A stretch of DNA of 64,000 nt from Tritrichomonas musculus. Its lineage: Eukaryota > Parabasalia > Tritrichomonadida > Tritrichomonadidae. Positions 1 through 9,932 of the stretch are shown in pieces. Below the pieces are notes generated by a model. That model was not told the origin of the DNA. It searched no databases and was given only the letters and a program-made list of their open reading frames with translations. The first letter of the stretch is position 1; each line of letters opens with the position of its first letter. The stretch is taken from the NCBI GenBank assembly GCA_039105265.1, contig JAPFFF010000045.1, positions 186,001 to 250,000 of the forward strand, given 5' to 3'. Position numbers and translations under genes: made by a program.

Positions 1-410
1 AAAAAAAAAAAACAATAGAATGTATTGATATTTATTTTACATTTTTTTTTTTTTTTTTTTTATGAAATACCCTCCTCTCCCAACAATTCGTAACTTTTTG
101 AATACTTTTCAGAATTTTTTGATTTTTTAAAACGAAAATATAAGAAAATCAGATGAAAATATGAATATATGTCTACTTTAATTAAAGCTTACTTCCAAAG
201 CAGTTTCAAAAAATCCATATTATTTTAGAATTGCTAAAAAGAAAAAAGAAAAATAATATTATATTTTTTTCCAATCCATTTTTTGGAAAAAAAGTTTATG
301 AATTTTGTAGGATTAAGCATAAATATTAATACTATTCATTTATTGGCTTTGGAAGTCTTTTTGTAAACAACTGTTCTTCGATAAGATTGTTGTGATTTTC
401 AATTGTACTT
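1..410. other. AT-rich spacer
   Basis: No gene is supported here. The stretch opens with an A run, has a T run at about 44-61, and is otherwise low-complexity AT sequence typical of the spacers in this window. Confidence 0.6.
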
Positions 411-1376
411 TGAAATTCTGAGTAGTATAGTGTAGTCGGTGTCTCATACTTCGCCACCAAGCTCAGGTACGCCATCGCATGGGCCTCGCTACCCGTACAA
501 ACGAACTTCACCGATTATTTCAACGACGATGACGGTGCTGCTATCCACATCGTCAACGGAGAAGTGTCGTGCAATGGAACGACATTTGTGAACTGTGTTT
601 CAAAAAGAGGAGGCGGTGGCGGCATGTGCATCAAGAATTCAATGAAAAGTGAGAAAAATGTCACACTCGAAAGCCCCCTCTTTTCAAAGTGCTCGGCCAT
701 TTATGGCGGCGCTGTCTACATATACTCGAGTTATGAGACGAGCTCTGTTATGATTCGCGCGTGCAAGTTCCTTTCCAATAAGGCAAGCGGAAGAAAAACA
801 AAGAAATCTGAAAATGAGCTCTACATTCGCGGTCTGCCCTGGCAGTGCAATAAAAATCAGCGATCGCTTCGAAAATGAAGACAGCAATCAAAAGCTTCTT
901 CTTGGAAACGAAGAGAAGCAAACTGGTTCGATTTCTATTTCAAAATGTGACTTCGAATCTGGTTCGAATTCGATTTCGTATGTCAGCCGAAAAGTTGGCA
1001 GCAAAGTTGAAATTATTGAATGCAACTTCAAAGGTAAGTTGGACAAAGGATCGCATTACATCAATGGAAAAGTGACTGCCCGTGAATCACCTAAACTTCA
1101 TGTAAAGTCATGCAAATTTGAGGAGGTTAATAACGAAGCAGTGAATATTGAATTGATCAACGAAAATCCAAAAATTGAGATCTTCAAACAAGCTACAAAG
1201 AGTGGCAATTGAAATATAATGATTGTCTATTATTTGGCTTTGTTTGTGCCAAAATTTGCTGCATTTATTATTAAAATGATAAAAATGACAAAAGATAAAG
1301 AAAATGAAAATGATGATTGTTTTCTAAATGACAATCATGATCAACTCACTGATGATAAATACTCTATTCAGTGTTA
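411..1376 (+). pseudogene. Decayed right-handed beta-helix (Pmp-like) surface protein
   Basis: The reading frame is open from at least 495 to about 800 without an ATG. It encodes short repeats such as GGAVYIYSS and KCSAIYGG, which are the parallel beta-helix pattern of the Pmp/adhesin-like surface proteins expanded in trichomonads. Coding sense then moves to another frame (814-1209, with CDFESGSNSISYV and CNFKGKL repeats), so there is a frameshift between about 780 and 850. That frame meets a TGA at 1210-1212. The same frame then continues to 1376 with a hydrophobic segment (IVYYLALFVPKFAAFII) followed by a charged tail, which looks like the original C-terminal membrane anchor. The fragment is more GC-rich than its surroundings. 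It has lost its N-terminus, carries at least two defects and is probably not functional. The family assignment rests on pattern only. Confidence 0.65.
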
Positions 1377-1586
1377 AATGATTTTGATGAAATATATATT
1401 TCGTTAAGAATATTTTGATAAATAAACTTTTTCTTCTTTAAAATTTTTGTATATCATACAATAATAATTTTTTATTCAAAAATCAGTTACTTCATCAATT
1501 AAAAAAGCAAATAATTAATAATGAATAAAACAATATAATAAATATATCAAAAAATAAACTAAAAAAGAAGATAATTATAAATTTGA

Positions 1587-1591
1587 TCACT
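1587..1591 (+). promoter_or_regulatory. Putative initiator (TCACT) of the RCC1-kinase gene
   Basis: TCACT matches the trichomonad initiator TCAYW. The A is 44 nt before the ATG at 1633, somewhat far for this lineage. The short motif is common by chance in AT-rich DNA. Confidence 0.3.
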
Positions 1592-1632
1592 TTTTAAAAT
1601 CCATTCAAATAATTTAATTTACTTTTTTTATT

Positions 1633-3765
1633 ATGTTGCATATCTGTGGAAGTAATGATCATTCTCAACTTGACGAGAAATCAAACAACAAAGATCTTCA
1701 ATATAGATTAAATATCATCAGTCCATTCCAAAAATCGCAGCTCGACGCCCCGTCTATTTCATCCTATTCAAGTTATTATCATCATACCGTTGCCATCACC
1801 AAAGATGGCGAAGTTCTTGCATCAGGTAATAACAAAGAAGGGCAAATCATCGGATCACTTCCCAAAGAAGACATCAAAAAATTTACCAAATTTAATATTA
1901 AAAACGACGACGATCAGCTTTTTTATCCAATTTCAGCTGTTTGTGGCTATAATTACACTCTTTACTTAGTTTCTGCCAGCAAAGAAAGCGACAAAAACAC
2001 TCTCGCTTTCATGTATCCAGATAAAAACCGAAAAAATCCACTTTTTCTGAACATTGGCGAATCAAATCCAGTTTCACTTTTTGGAGGTTTTTCAAGTGCT
2101 GCATCCATTGATTCAGAAGGCTCCATCATCTTTGTTACACTGTCTTCAGAATTGAATCAATTTGAGAGAAACCGTCTGCCAGGCAACGACGATGCTGTCT
2201 GCGTCGCCTGCTGCGTGGATTCTGTTTTTGCCGTTGGTTTGAGTGGACAACTTTTTGAAGCAAAACCGTCAAGACATAAAAATAACAAGCTCGCTTTCAG
2301 GGCAGTTGAATCACTGGAAGGAATAAAAATGAAAGAAGTCGTTGGATCCTATTTGCACTGTTTCGCTGTCACCGAGGATGGCCGCGTTTTCGGGCGAGGT
2401 TCGAATGAGCGTGGCAAGCTCGGCATTGGCCGAGGTATTGAAAAAGTGGATGAATTCAGAGAGATTTCATCGTTCGGCATAGAAAAAATAAGGCACGCTT
2501 ATGCGGGAATGAACCACTCGCTCTTCGAGACATTCGATGGAAAAATACTAAGTTGTGGTGATAACCGTTCAGGTCAATTAATTGGCCTTGAACTTTCAAA
2601 TGATCCTGTTTACTCGCCAAGCGATACTGGAATCAAAGAAAAAGTATGCTTCTGTGTTGCAGGTGGAGATTCTTCATCTGTCTTTTTAAATCACGATCCT
2701 TTGAAAAGTCCAAACCGTCAAATTTTGATTGAAAAAGTTCCAACAATTTTGAGAAGTGTGCCAGATTCTGATTCAAATTCTGAGCTGACTCGTTTGAGAG
2801 AAGAAAACATGCGCCTTCGACTAAAGGTCAATGAATTGAATAGAAAATTGGCCTTAACCGAAATCGATAAAACAAATTTTGAGAAGAAAACTAAAGACAT
2901 TGAAATCCTCAATTCAGAGGACATTCAAAACCTTGAAATAAACGAAGAAATCGGATTCGGAAGAGGCGGGAAAGTTCTGCGAGTTTCTCTGAGAAAAAGT
3001 TATGCCTTAAAGCAAATGAACATTGAAAATTCCAGTTTTGAAAGCCTCCAGCGATTCGTGCGTGAATACGATATCATGAACATGCTTTACCATCCGAGCA
3101 TACTCAAGACACACGGCATTTTCTTCAGTGATGAACAAATTCCGCCGTCGATTCTCCTTGAGTACTGTCCGCTGAATCTCGAGCAAGCTGTCAAGAGGCA
3201 CTTACTGAACAAAGTCCAGACTGCTGTTGCAATCTACCAAATCGCTGAAGGGATGAAGTACATCCACTTTCGAAACATTGTCCATCGTGACTTGAAGCCA
3301 TCGAACATTCTTGTTGGAGATGACATGACAATCAAAATAAGCGACTTTGGAATCTCGAGATTGATGACTGCGGAAGAGCAGTCGCTGACAAAAGGAATCG
3401 GGACACAGAAATTCATGGCACCTGAAATGATCAATGAAGAAAATTACACAGAAAAAGTGGACGTTTACTCATTCGGCGTTTTGGTCTTCTTCATCTTGTC
3501 AGGCGGTGAAATGCCAAGCATCAAGATCAAGGATATTTGCGCTGGCAAAACTGCTCCTGTTCCTTCTTCATTCGTTTTGCTTGCAAAGCAGCTGATTGAG
3601 GCGTGCTGGCTGTTCGATCCGAGAGAAAGGCCGAGCTTTCAAATCATTTGTCAAATTTTGGAAGAAAACAACTTCGACTTACTAGGATTGGAAGAAAGCG
3701 AATGTCAGGAAGTTGTGAGAAATATAAATCAATACAAAGCTCAAATTCCTTTTTATTGTGAATAA
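1633..3765 (+). CDS. RCC1-repeat / TKL protein kinase fusion
   Basis: The protein has 710 residues. Residues 1-355 carry RCC1-type beta-propeller blades (for example GRVFGRGSNERGKLG and GKILSCGDNRSGQLIG). Residues about 380-420 form a coiled coil (LRLKVNELNRKLALTE). Residues about 435-690 are a protein kinase domain of TKL character. The kinase looks competent: glycine loop IGFGRGGKV, ATP-binding Lys460 (YALKQM), catalytic Asp553 in HRDLKPSN, metal-binding Asp571 in DFG, then APEM. RCC1 propellers bind protein partners or nucleosomes, so the propeller probably targets the kinase. It is a paralogue of the RCC1 protein at 7896-9932, which has no kinase. A clear ATG start follows an AT-rich leader. 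The substrate is unknown. Confidence 0.9.
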   Translation: MLHICGSNDHSQLDEKSNNKDLQYRLNIISPFQKSQLDAPSISSYSSYYHHTVAITKDGEVLASGNNKEGQIIGSLPKEDIKKFTKFNIKNDDDQLFYPISAVCGYNYTLYLVSASKESDKNTLAFMYPDKNRKNPLFLNIGESNPVSLFGGFSSAASIDSEGSIIFVTLSSELNQFERNRLPGNDDAVCVACCVDSVFAVGLSGQLFEAKPSRHKNNKLAFRAVESLEGIKMKEVVGSYLHCFAVTEDGRVFGRGSNERGKLGIGRGIEKVDEFREISSFGIEKIRHAYAGMNHSLFETFDGKILSCGDNRSGQLIGLELSNDPVYSPSDTGIKEKVCFCVAGGDSSSVFLNHDPLKSPNRQILIEKVPTILRSVPDSDSNSELTRLREENMRLRLKVNELNRKLALTEIDKTNFEKKTKDIEILNSEDIQNLEINEEIGFGRGGKVLRVSLRKSYALKQMNIENSSFESLQRFVREYDIMNMLYHPSILKTHGIFFSDEQIPPSILLEYCPLNLEQAVKRHLLNKVQTAVAIYQIAEGMKYIHFRNIVHRDLKPSNILVGDDMTIKISDFGISRLMTAEEQSLTKGIGTQKFMAPEMINEENYTEKVDVYSFGVLVFFILSGGEMPSIKIKDICAGKTAPVPSSFVLLAKQLIEACWLFDPRERPSFQIICQILEENNFDLLGLEESECQEVVRNINQYKAQIPFYCE

Positions 3766-4024
3766 TTATAGTTTTGGGTAATATAAAATATTTTTTGTAA
3801 TATAATTTATCTGAGTAAAATATAAAATTTTTAAGCCTTTTTAATTCATATATGATTCGAATACTGTTGATAAGTAAGTTTACAATAATGAAGATTTGAT
3901 TATTGAGATTTGTATGTACAAAATTGAATATTATATGTCATTTTGCACAAATTTAATAGAATTCTATCATAATATATGAATTTTATAAATTGATTTGTCA
4001 ATAATTTTAGAATCAAGAAGATTC

Positions 4025-4061
<37 letters not shown>

Positions 4062-4114
4062 ATCGAAATATGATTATATTTGTAAATCAAAATGAAGTAT
4101 TTTTTATTTAAATA
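3766..4114. other. Spacer with 30-base T run
   Basis: AT-rich spacer between the kinase gene and the duplicated cassette. It contains an uninterrupted T run at 4028-4057. No gene is visible. Confidence 0.6.
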
Positions 4115-4126
4115 TGATGGTTGGAG

Positions 4127-4633
4127 TTAAATTTGTAAAAGTTGAAAAATGAGTTGACTATCAAGATATGGTAAATATTCATCTGTCTTTAATTCTCGTT
4201 TGAATCGGAGAGAAAATTCTTTGTTCCGCAGAAGATATTTGGCATCATTCAATTTACGACAAATGTGATACCAACTTTTATTTGGAATCGTTTCAATTAA
4301 AAGTTTAAAATTTCGTCCATATATAAATTCAATCATCAATGCAACTTGGATTTCATATACTGTCCAAATAACTCGAACATTCGACATTATATGATCATAA
4401 TGTTCTTTGACTTGTCTACCTGTTCGATTGATTGTCGCTCCAATATATTCCCAATTTGGTTCAATCTTTTCTGATTCGAACTTTCTCACTATTTCTAATA
4501 TATTTTCATCATCTGATATTGTATATCTTCTTTTCATTCTATCTTTCTCTTTCTTTTCCTCTTTTTCTTTCTTTTTCTCTTCCTTCTTATTCAACAAAAA
4601 ATCAATCAAATGTAAACAATCATTTGCAATCAT
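4127..4633 (-). CDS. Small Myb/SANT-like DNA-binding protein, copy 1
   Basis: The protein has 168 residues. A lysine/glutamate-rich stretch (about 17-36) leads into a Myb/SANT-like helix-turn-helix at about 37-85 (YTISDDENILEIVRKF, then NWEYIGATINRTGRQVKEHY). A second, more divergent Myb-like unit follows at about 90-130 (WTVYEIQVALMIEF, SWYHICRKLNDA). Several of the usual Myb tryptophans are replaced. It is probably a nuclear DNA-binding regulator. It is transcribed divergently from the Cdc25-like gene at 5122 across 488 bp, so the two may be co-regulated. The ATG start is clear. The copy at 21720-22226 differs at only a few residues, mostly in the K/E-rich stretch. Confidence 0.75.
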   Translation of the reverse strand: MIANDCLHLIDFLLNKKEEKKKEKEEKKEKDRMKRRYTISDDENILEIVRKFESEKIEPNWEYIGATINRTGRQVKEHYDHIMSNVRVIWTVYEIQVALMIEFIYGRNFKLLIETIPNKSWYHICRKLNDAKYLLRNKEFSLRFKRELKTDEYLPYLDSQLIFQLLQI

Positions 4634-5121
4634 CTATGAATCTTTTAATCGATGAACAATAATAAAGAATGAAGTGTTCATTAATGACCAAATGATCTCT
4701 TTATTCTCAAAAATGAAAACATATTTATTTTCAATATTTTTTCTCAATTTTTCTGAATAAATATTTATAATGTTCACAATAAATTGAGAAAATAAAAGGT
4801 AAAATTCTTATCAATTCTTTATCAATTTTTTGAATGAATCTTATCTGCAATTTGAAAAAAAACAAAAAATAAGAAATATATTTTAAATAATAAATAAATC
4901 AAAAAAAATTAAAAAAAAAATAAGATTTTTTTTGAGAAATAAGAAAAAGATGAAATATAACGGAAATTCATAGAAAATATTGAGAAAGAATTGATAAGAA
5001 TTTCTTCTCGTTTTCTGTATTTTATATATTATTTTTCTTTCAATTTATTAAAAAGAATTGTTGATTCATTTCATTCATAATGTTCATATCATTTATTATT
5101 TATTCATCTTGAATTTTTAAG
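4634..5121. promoter_or_regulatory. Shared divergent promoter region, copy 1
   Basis: This 488-bp AT-rich interval lies between two divergent genes and is conserved in the second cassette. On the Cdc25 side TCATA (5084-5088) and TCATT (5089-5093) match the TCAYW initiator about 30-36 nt before the ATG. Repeated TCAATTTTT, GAGAAATAAG and TTGATAAGAATT motifs appear, some as inverted pairs (CTTATCAATTCTTTATCAA against TTGATAAGAATT). Confidence 0.45.
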
Positions 5122-5784
5122 ATGATTGATATTCCAGTTCCAGATTTTGAATCAATTGAAGAATCAGAATCACAATCAGAGTTTAGAGTTGAAGAGAGAA
5201 GATCAGAAAATTTATCGATCAGCCATATAACGAGAGAAGAATTTGTTGAAAAAATGTTAAGAGGAGGAATGAATGAACGAATTGATATCGTTGATTGTCG
5301 TTATGAGTATGAATATGAAGGAGGTCATATTCAAGGAGCGAAATCAATTAATTCATTCAACATCATTGAAGAATATTTTAATGTTCCAGATGAAAATTGT
5401 AGTTATGATAACATCTCGATTGTTTTCCATTGTGAATTCTCAAAGAATCGAGGACCAGAGATTGCTTCTTTATTTCGAAAAATCGATCGAATGATCAATT
5501 ATCAACGATATCCTTTCATTTATTATAAAAACATATACATCTTACAAGGAGGATATCGTTCTTTTTATTCGAAATATCCAGAATATTGTTTTGGAAGTTA
5601 TTTAACAATGGATTCAAATCAAATCTTATCAAAACGAGGTAAACATGATCGATCGAATCTCATTCATAGTTATTTTCACACCAATCATCAAGAAAGATTA
5701 CAAATATCTAACGTTGTCCATTCATTTAGTCAACCCATCTTTTTAAATACATCATTCCAATTACCACAACTAAATTTCTTTTGA
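5122..5784 (+). CDS. Cdc25-type dual-specificity phosphatase (rhodanese fold), copy 1
   Basis: The protein has 220 residues. A rhodanese/Cdc25 fold spans about 35-160. IDIVDCRYEYEYEGGHIQGA is the Cdc25 pattern (DCRYxYEYxGGHIxGA), and the active-site loop HCEFSKNRGP carries Cys104 and Arg110 of the CX5R signature. In eukaryotes Cdc25 removes inhibitory phosphates from cyclin-dependent kinases to trigger mitosis. An acidic, serine-rich N-terminus (about 8-30) could be phosphorylated. The long regulatory N-terminal region of animal Cdc25 is absent, so this is a minimal enzyme. It pairs divergently with the Myb-like gene and is duplicated at 22713-23375. All catalytic residues are present. Confidence 0.9.
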   Translation: MIDIPVPDFESIEESESQSEFRVEERRSENLSISHITREEFVEKMLRGGMNERIDIVDCRYEYEYEGGHIQGAKSINSFNIIEEYFNVPDENCSYDNISIVFHCEFSKNRGPEIASLFRKIDRMINYQRYPFIYYKNIYILQGGYRSFYSKYPEYCFGSYLTMDSNQILSKRGKHDRSNLIHSYFHTNHQERLQISNVVHSFSQPIFLNTSFQLPQLNFF

Positions 5785-6080
5785 TAAATGTTATTTTATA
5801 GACCATCTTTATATTCTCTTCTTTTTTTTTTTTTTTGTAAATTATTCAATATTGATAAAACTCATAGAATCGAAGGTTCAATAGGAATAAACTATCAAAA
5901 AGGTTAAATGATCTTGATATGGCTGAGGAATCGACTATAGGAAAAATCCGGGTCAGGTCAATTTGACCTTATGGCCAATATATTTAACCATACTTAGAAA
6001 ACCAATCAAACTTTTTGAACGAAAGTAAACACAATTTTCTGCAATTGTGGAAACACAAAACTAATAAGAACGAATGCAGG

Positions 6081-6320
6081 AACGCATGAATTCGAACAAG
6101 ATACGACGAATGAACTCGTAATTAACAAATATTACGGCAAGATACGACAAGCAAACTCGCAATTGTAAACAATCAAGCAAGATCAGACAAGCAAACTCGT
6201 AATTGTAATTATTCTACCAAGATAAGATAAGAAAACTCGTAATTGTGAATGTTTTAGCAAGATATAACAACGAAACTCGTAATTGTAAATAATCTACCAA
6301 ATTAAGACAAGCAAACTCGC
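6081..6320. repeat. 40-bp tandem repeat, six units
   Basis: Units share CAAGATA-GACAAGCAAACTCGTAATTGTAA and end with ACTCG(T/C)-type sequence at 6120, 6160, 6200, 6240, 6280 and 6320, so the period is exactly 40 bp. The first unit is the most divergent. The array lies just inside the left inverted repeat of the transposon. Subterminal tandem repeats are often transposase binding sites; that role is inferred. Confidence 0.88.
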
Positions 6321-6638
6321 CATTTGATGGAATTTTTTCTAGTTCAACTATTTATTTATGTGCACGAATCAAGTTGTTTTTTAATAAAAAAGAATTAGTT
6401 TTAATGTTGATATTTATACTAATTTATCCTTTTTCATGAGTAATTGAGAGTATAAATGGTTGTCTGTCTTTGAAAAATCTATAAAATTAAGAATTTATTT
6501 GGTCGTACTCCAAAAAATGATTATAATATCTAAAAAAAATCATGAGAAATATTAATATTTGTAAGTTTATTTAAACTAGGAATAATTATGATACCAATTT
6601 AAAGAAAAAGTAATTAATAAGCCATCTAATGAGCATTC

Positions 6639-6670
6639 TTTGTACATCAAACACGTGTTTGATGTACAAA
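6639..6670. repeat. Perfect 32-bp palindrome
   Basis: The arm TTTGTACATCAAACAC is followed immediately by its reverse complement, with CACGTG at the centre. It lies inside the 5921-7150 transposon and has no spacer, so it would form a cruciform. Function unknown. Confidence 0.9.
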
Positions 6671-7158
6671 ATGTCTTCAAATGATAAATATGCTTTAGTA
6701 AGCATTATACCAATAACGCTGATTTGTCACGATATAATGAAAGATCATTTAATTTAAACATTGATTATATTTAAACGCTGATTATTTCAAGGAAATGATC
6801 TTTAATTTGATTGTATGATAAAAATCGAGGTTTAAATATGTTGTATTTAGTAATTTTTGTACTCAACGTACTGTATTTCGCGAAATATGATTTGATTCAA
6901 TAAAATTGCTAGTAAATAGAATGAATAACGTTTAGCATGAGGAATAGTTAGAACGTGATTATGATAAAATCTGGCGTTAGAAGGAAATTAACTTGTTTTG
7001 CTGTTACTTATAGCGAGTTTCGTATTGTTCAAATATAGCCGTTTACTTTCGTTCAAAAAGTTTGATTGGTTTTCTAAGTATGGTTAAATATATTGGCCAT
7101 AAGGTCAAATTGACCTGACCCGAATTTTTCCTATAGTCGATTCCTCAGCCCTTGATAT

Positions 7159-7649
7159 TTAACATTGACGATCAAAATATAAAAAAATTTTACGAATTTC
7201 TCGTAACAACTTTTTGAGAGATACGCTCTCAAAAAGAGTGGAGGAAAATTCGTAAATTTCTGAATTGCTTTCATTTTTTGAGTTTTTCTCCCTCAAAAAG
7301 TGAACTATTCAAGAGATTTTATAATTTATCCATTCAATAATAACGATCAGAATATTAAATTAATTAGTCTTCAAATATTTTTAAGAGTCTACTGATTGGT
7401 TTACATGTAAACATTTCAATATTTTAAAAACTCATAGAATATTATGATTCTGAGAGCGCTATCATTGGGGAAAAAAAAAAAATGCATAAAATAGCATTTA
7501 TTAAAATAAATCTGGGCTTTAAATGACTGATCATTTCGGTTTAAAATGACCAGTATAAACAAGTTTTTTCTGGGTCATATGACCACTGGTCATTTTCTAT
7601 TAAAATGACTTATGTTTAAAAAAGTACGATCAAACAAGGTCAAATAAAT

Positions 7650-7699
<50 letters not shown>

Positions 7700-7895
7700 T
7701 TTGCGAATACGAAATGATTTGAGAATCTTGGAAAAAGTAAAAAAAAAAAGAAAAAAATCACAATTTCGAATGACCAGTATTAAAAAATTTTGAAAAAAAA
7801 TTTTTATTTTTTTCCACAATAAACTTTTCCAGTGAAAACCCTATTCAAAAATTAAAAAGATTGAAAGGATTGTCTCACCAATATTTTACTCTTTT
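7159..7895. other. Spacer with 47-base T run
   Basis: No gene is seen. It contains a short hairpin at about 7210-7236 (CTTTTTGAGAG / CTCTCAAAAAG). AAATGACCAGT and ACTGGTCATTT recur in both orientations at about 7540-7600 and 7770. A pure T run covers 7651-7697. Confidence 0.6.
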
Positions 7896-9932
7896 ATGAG
7901 CAAGAAATCTTTCATATTATCATCAGCAGGATTAAAAAATCTAGTCCAAAATCAAAGTTATGGTGATGAATTTAAGTTTATTTTTGGAGAGCACGAGATC
8001 CAAATGAAAAATCTTTTTGCAGAATTTATATCGCCATATGTTTCCCAAATTCATCAATCAGACCCAAAAATATCTTCAATTCATTTTTCGAACACGAATT
8101 CCATCAACCAATCCAAAATAAACTATTTAACTAAAATGAGTGAAGAAGTATTTTCTCTTTTTGAATCAATTAGTACAGGTAACTCGATTGATATCGACAA
8201 AGAACAATGTTTTCAATTACAGATCATCTCATTACTTATAAAAAACAAAGAAATGTTCACCAAACTTGACGAACTTTTTTCTGATGATGATAATGAAGAA
8301 AAATTTGAGAAGAAAATCATCGACAAATTCGATTTTGTTTCATTTCAAGAAATCAATTCAAATTCGGCGGAAATGTGGTATCAGAGTAAAACTATTGAAG
8401 AAATTGCATCAAATTTATATTCGATTGACATAGGTCAAATAATTGATCTTCCCAGGACCGTTTTTTATTCAATTTTGACGAACACCAAACTGACGATTGA
8501 AAGCGAAGACTGGCTCCTTGACCTGATTGACAAATTCACGAGCAAAAAAGCAGAGGAAGAAGAAAAGTGCCAATTTTCAATGGATGACGGTTTGAGTGAC
8601 ATTTATTTCTATGAAGAGGTCAATTATGACTTTTTGAGTGAATCTAAATTGAAAGAGTTCATTGACAAATTCAATCCGAATGAAATGACAGTCCCGCTCT
8701 GGAACAAAATCCGGAAGTGCTTCTACTTCTGCACGAAAGCGTCACTGCGAAAAACGTCCAAGTCAGACGAAAGAGAAGGAAACGGTTTCTATCGTCACAT
8801 TCAACGATACGCTGAAAACATCGTCGTTGGCGGACTCGATGAATACCGTCAGATTGGCGAAGACCCGACCAGCAAAGGCAAGTATGGTAATGCAGTCATC
8901 CACCCTCCTCAGAATTTGCAGCTGGATCCGTCTTCGCTCCTGTCTTACTCGGCCTACAACATGCACTCGGTTTCTGTCACTCGTTCAGGCTCTCTGATCG
9001 GAGCTGGCTGCAACACGAACGGACATATCTGCGACTCGCTCGAGATGAAAGTCATCAGCCCATTTTCAGAATTTTCGGTCAATGACAGCAGCGGGCGGCC
9101 GCTCACGCCGGTTTCCGCGGTCTGCACCGAAAGCGGCACTCTCTACATGTTCACAAAAAGTTGTGGCAGCGGGCGGCAGCTCGTTTACTGCGCTTATGGA
9201 ATAAACGCGGGCACCCCAGTCTTTCTTGACATCGGCAGCCACGAGCCAGTGTCACTTTTCGGCGGTTCTTACTATGCAGCTGCGATCTGCACCGACGGTG
9301 AAGTCATCTTCATCAACCCTGGCTATGTCGAGCATTCGCCATCGCCTCGCATCGATGCTGTTTCTCTTCCTGGCGGCGAGAAGGCGACGATGGTTGCCTG
9401 CCTAATCAATTCAATTTTTGCGCTGAGCTGGAGCGGGCGGGTCTTCGCGTCAGACATCGAAATAATCAGCTGCGACCTCGAGTTTTCAGAGGTTTCAGAA
9501 CTGTCAGGCCAAAAAGTCGTCTGGCTGTCTGGCTCGCACGATCACTGCCTGGCAGTCAGCAGTGAAGGCCGAGTCTTTGGGCGTGGATCAAACAGTTATG
9601 GCCAGCTCGGCTTCGAGAAAGGAAGAAGTGAAGTTCCCTCGTTCACTGAGATTTCGTCACTTTCTGGCCACGAAGTCAGGGCAGCCTACGCCGGAGGTTT
9701 TCATTCACTTTTTGAGACGCGTGGAGGTAAAGTCCTCGCCTGCGGATGCAACGATTATGGCGAACTCCTCCTCAGCAGTGGCCCAAGCGACGAACACGTT
9801 TATTCGCCAACAGAGACGACGATCACAGGCGGCGCCACTTTCTGCGTTGCCGGTAATGGTATGAGTGCCGTTTTCATCGGTGGAGATCCGCCGCCAAGCA
9901 CACCAAACACGCCAGTCCGCTATCAGCACTGA
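7896..9932 (+). CDS. BTB-like N-terminal region with C-terminal RCC1 repeats
   Basis: The protein has 678 residues. Residues about 1-290 resemble the BTB-like N-terminal module common in trichomonad ankyrin and coiled-coil proteins (YGDEFKFIFGEHEIQMKN, then a long helical region). Residues about 310-670 are RCC1 propeller blades (SLIGAGCNTNGHIC, GRVFGRGSNSYGQLGFEKG, GKVLACGCNDYGELL). The propeller aligns with that of the RCC1-kinase at 1633 (DPSSLLSYSAY against DAPSISSYSSY), so the genes are paralogues; here the kinase is absent. Probably an adaptor or substrate-binding protein. Base composition shifts inside the gene: the first 700 bp are AT-rich like the spacers, while the RCC1 half is strongly GC-rich and even contains GCGGCCGC near 9093. 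Confidence 0.85.
   Translation: MSKKSFILSSAGLKNLVQNQSYGDEFKFIFGEHEIQMKNLFAEFISPYVSQIHQSDPKISSIHFSNTNSINQSKINYLTKMSEEVFSLFESISTGNSIDIDKEQCFQLQIISLLIKNKEMFTKLDELFSDDDNEEKFEKKIIDKFDFVSFQEINSNSAEMWYQSKTIEEIASNLYSIDIGQIIDLPRTVFYSILTNTKLTIESEDWLLDLIDKFTSKKAEEEEKCQFSMDDGLSDIYFYEEVNYDFLSESKLKEFIDKFNPNEMTVPLWNKIRKCFYFCTKASLRKTSKSDEREGNGFYRHIQRYAENIVVGGLDEYRQIGEDPTSKGKYGNAVIHPPQNLQLDPSSLLSYSAYNMHSVSVTRSGSLIGAGCNTNGHICDSLEMKVISPFSEFSVNDSSGRPLTPVSAVCTESGTLYMFTKSCGSGRQLVYCAYGINAGTPVFLDIGSHEPVSLFGGSYYAAAICTDGEVIFINPGYVEHSPSPRIDAVSLPGGEKATMVACLINSIFALSWSGRVFASDIEIISCDLEFSEVSELSGQKVVWLSGSHDHCLAVSSEGRVFGRGSNSYGQLGFEKGRSEVPSFTEISSLSGHEVRAAYAGGFHSLFETRGGKVLACGCNDYGELLLSSGPSDEHVYSPTETTITGGATFCVAGNGMSAVFIGGDPPPSTPNTPVRYQH

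Larger units (their letters stand above)
4115..5803. repeat. Segmental duplication, copy 1 (Myb-like + Cdc25 cassette)
   Basis: About 1.69 kb matches 21708-23392 in the same orientation, some 17.6 kb away. The match includes two divergent genes and the whole 488-bp region between them. By eye the copies differ by a few substitutions per hundred bases plus small indels in A/T runs. Homology stops a few bases outside each stop codon: the left junction is near TGGTTGGA and the right near AAATGTTATT. No terminal repeats or target duplication are evident at the junctions. Confidence 0.92.
5921..7150. mobile_element. Non-autonomous DNA transposon with 110-bp TIRs and 8-bp target duplication
   Basis: The ends are 110-bp inverted repeats (5921-6030 and 7041-7150) starting GGCTGAGGAATCG, with one mismatch noticed. 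The element is bracketed by an exact 8-bp direct repeat, CTTGATAT (5913-5920 and 7151-7158), which is its target-site duplication. It is 1,230 bp long and has no transposase frame. It contains a 40-bp tandem repeat near the left end and a perfect 32-bp palindrome in the middle. The 8-bp duplication suggests hAT or P-type; the long TIRs suggest Mutator-like. Near-identical TIRs and the exact duplication imply recent insertion. Confidence 0.93.

Noticed and set aside
6081-6320. CRISPR-like regular repeat
   Set aside because: The 40-bp units are contiguous with no unique spacers and lie inside a transposon in a eukaryote; a tandem repeat.
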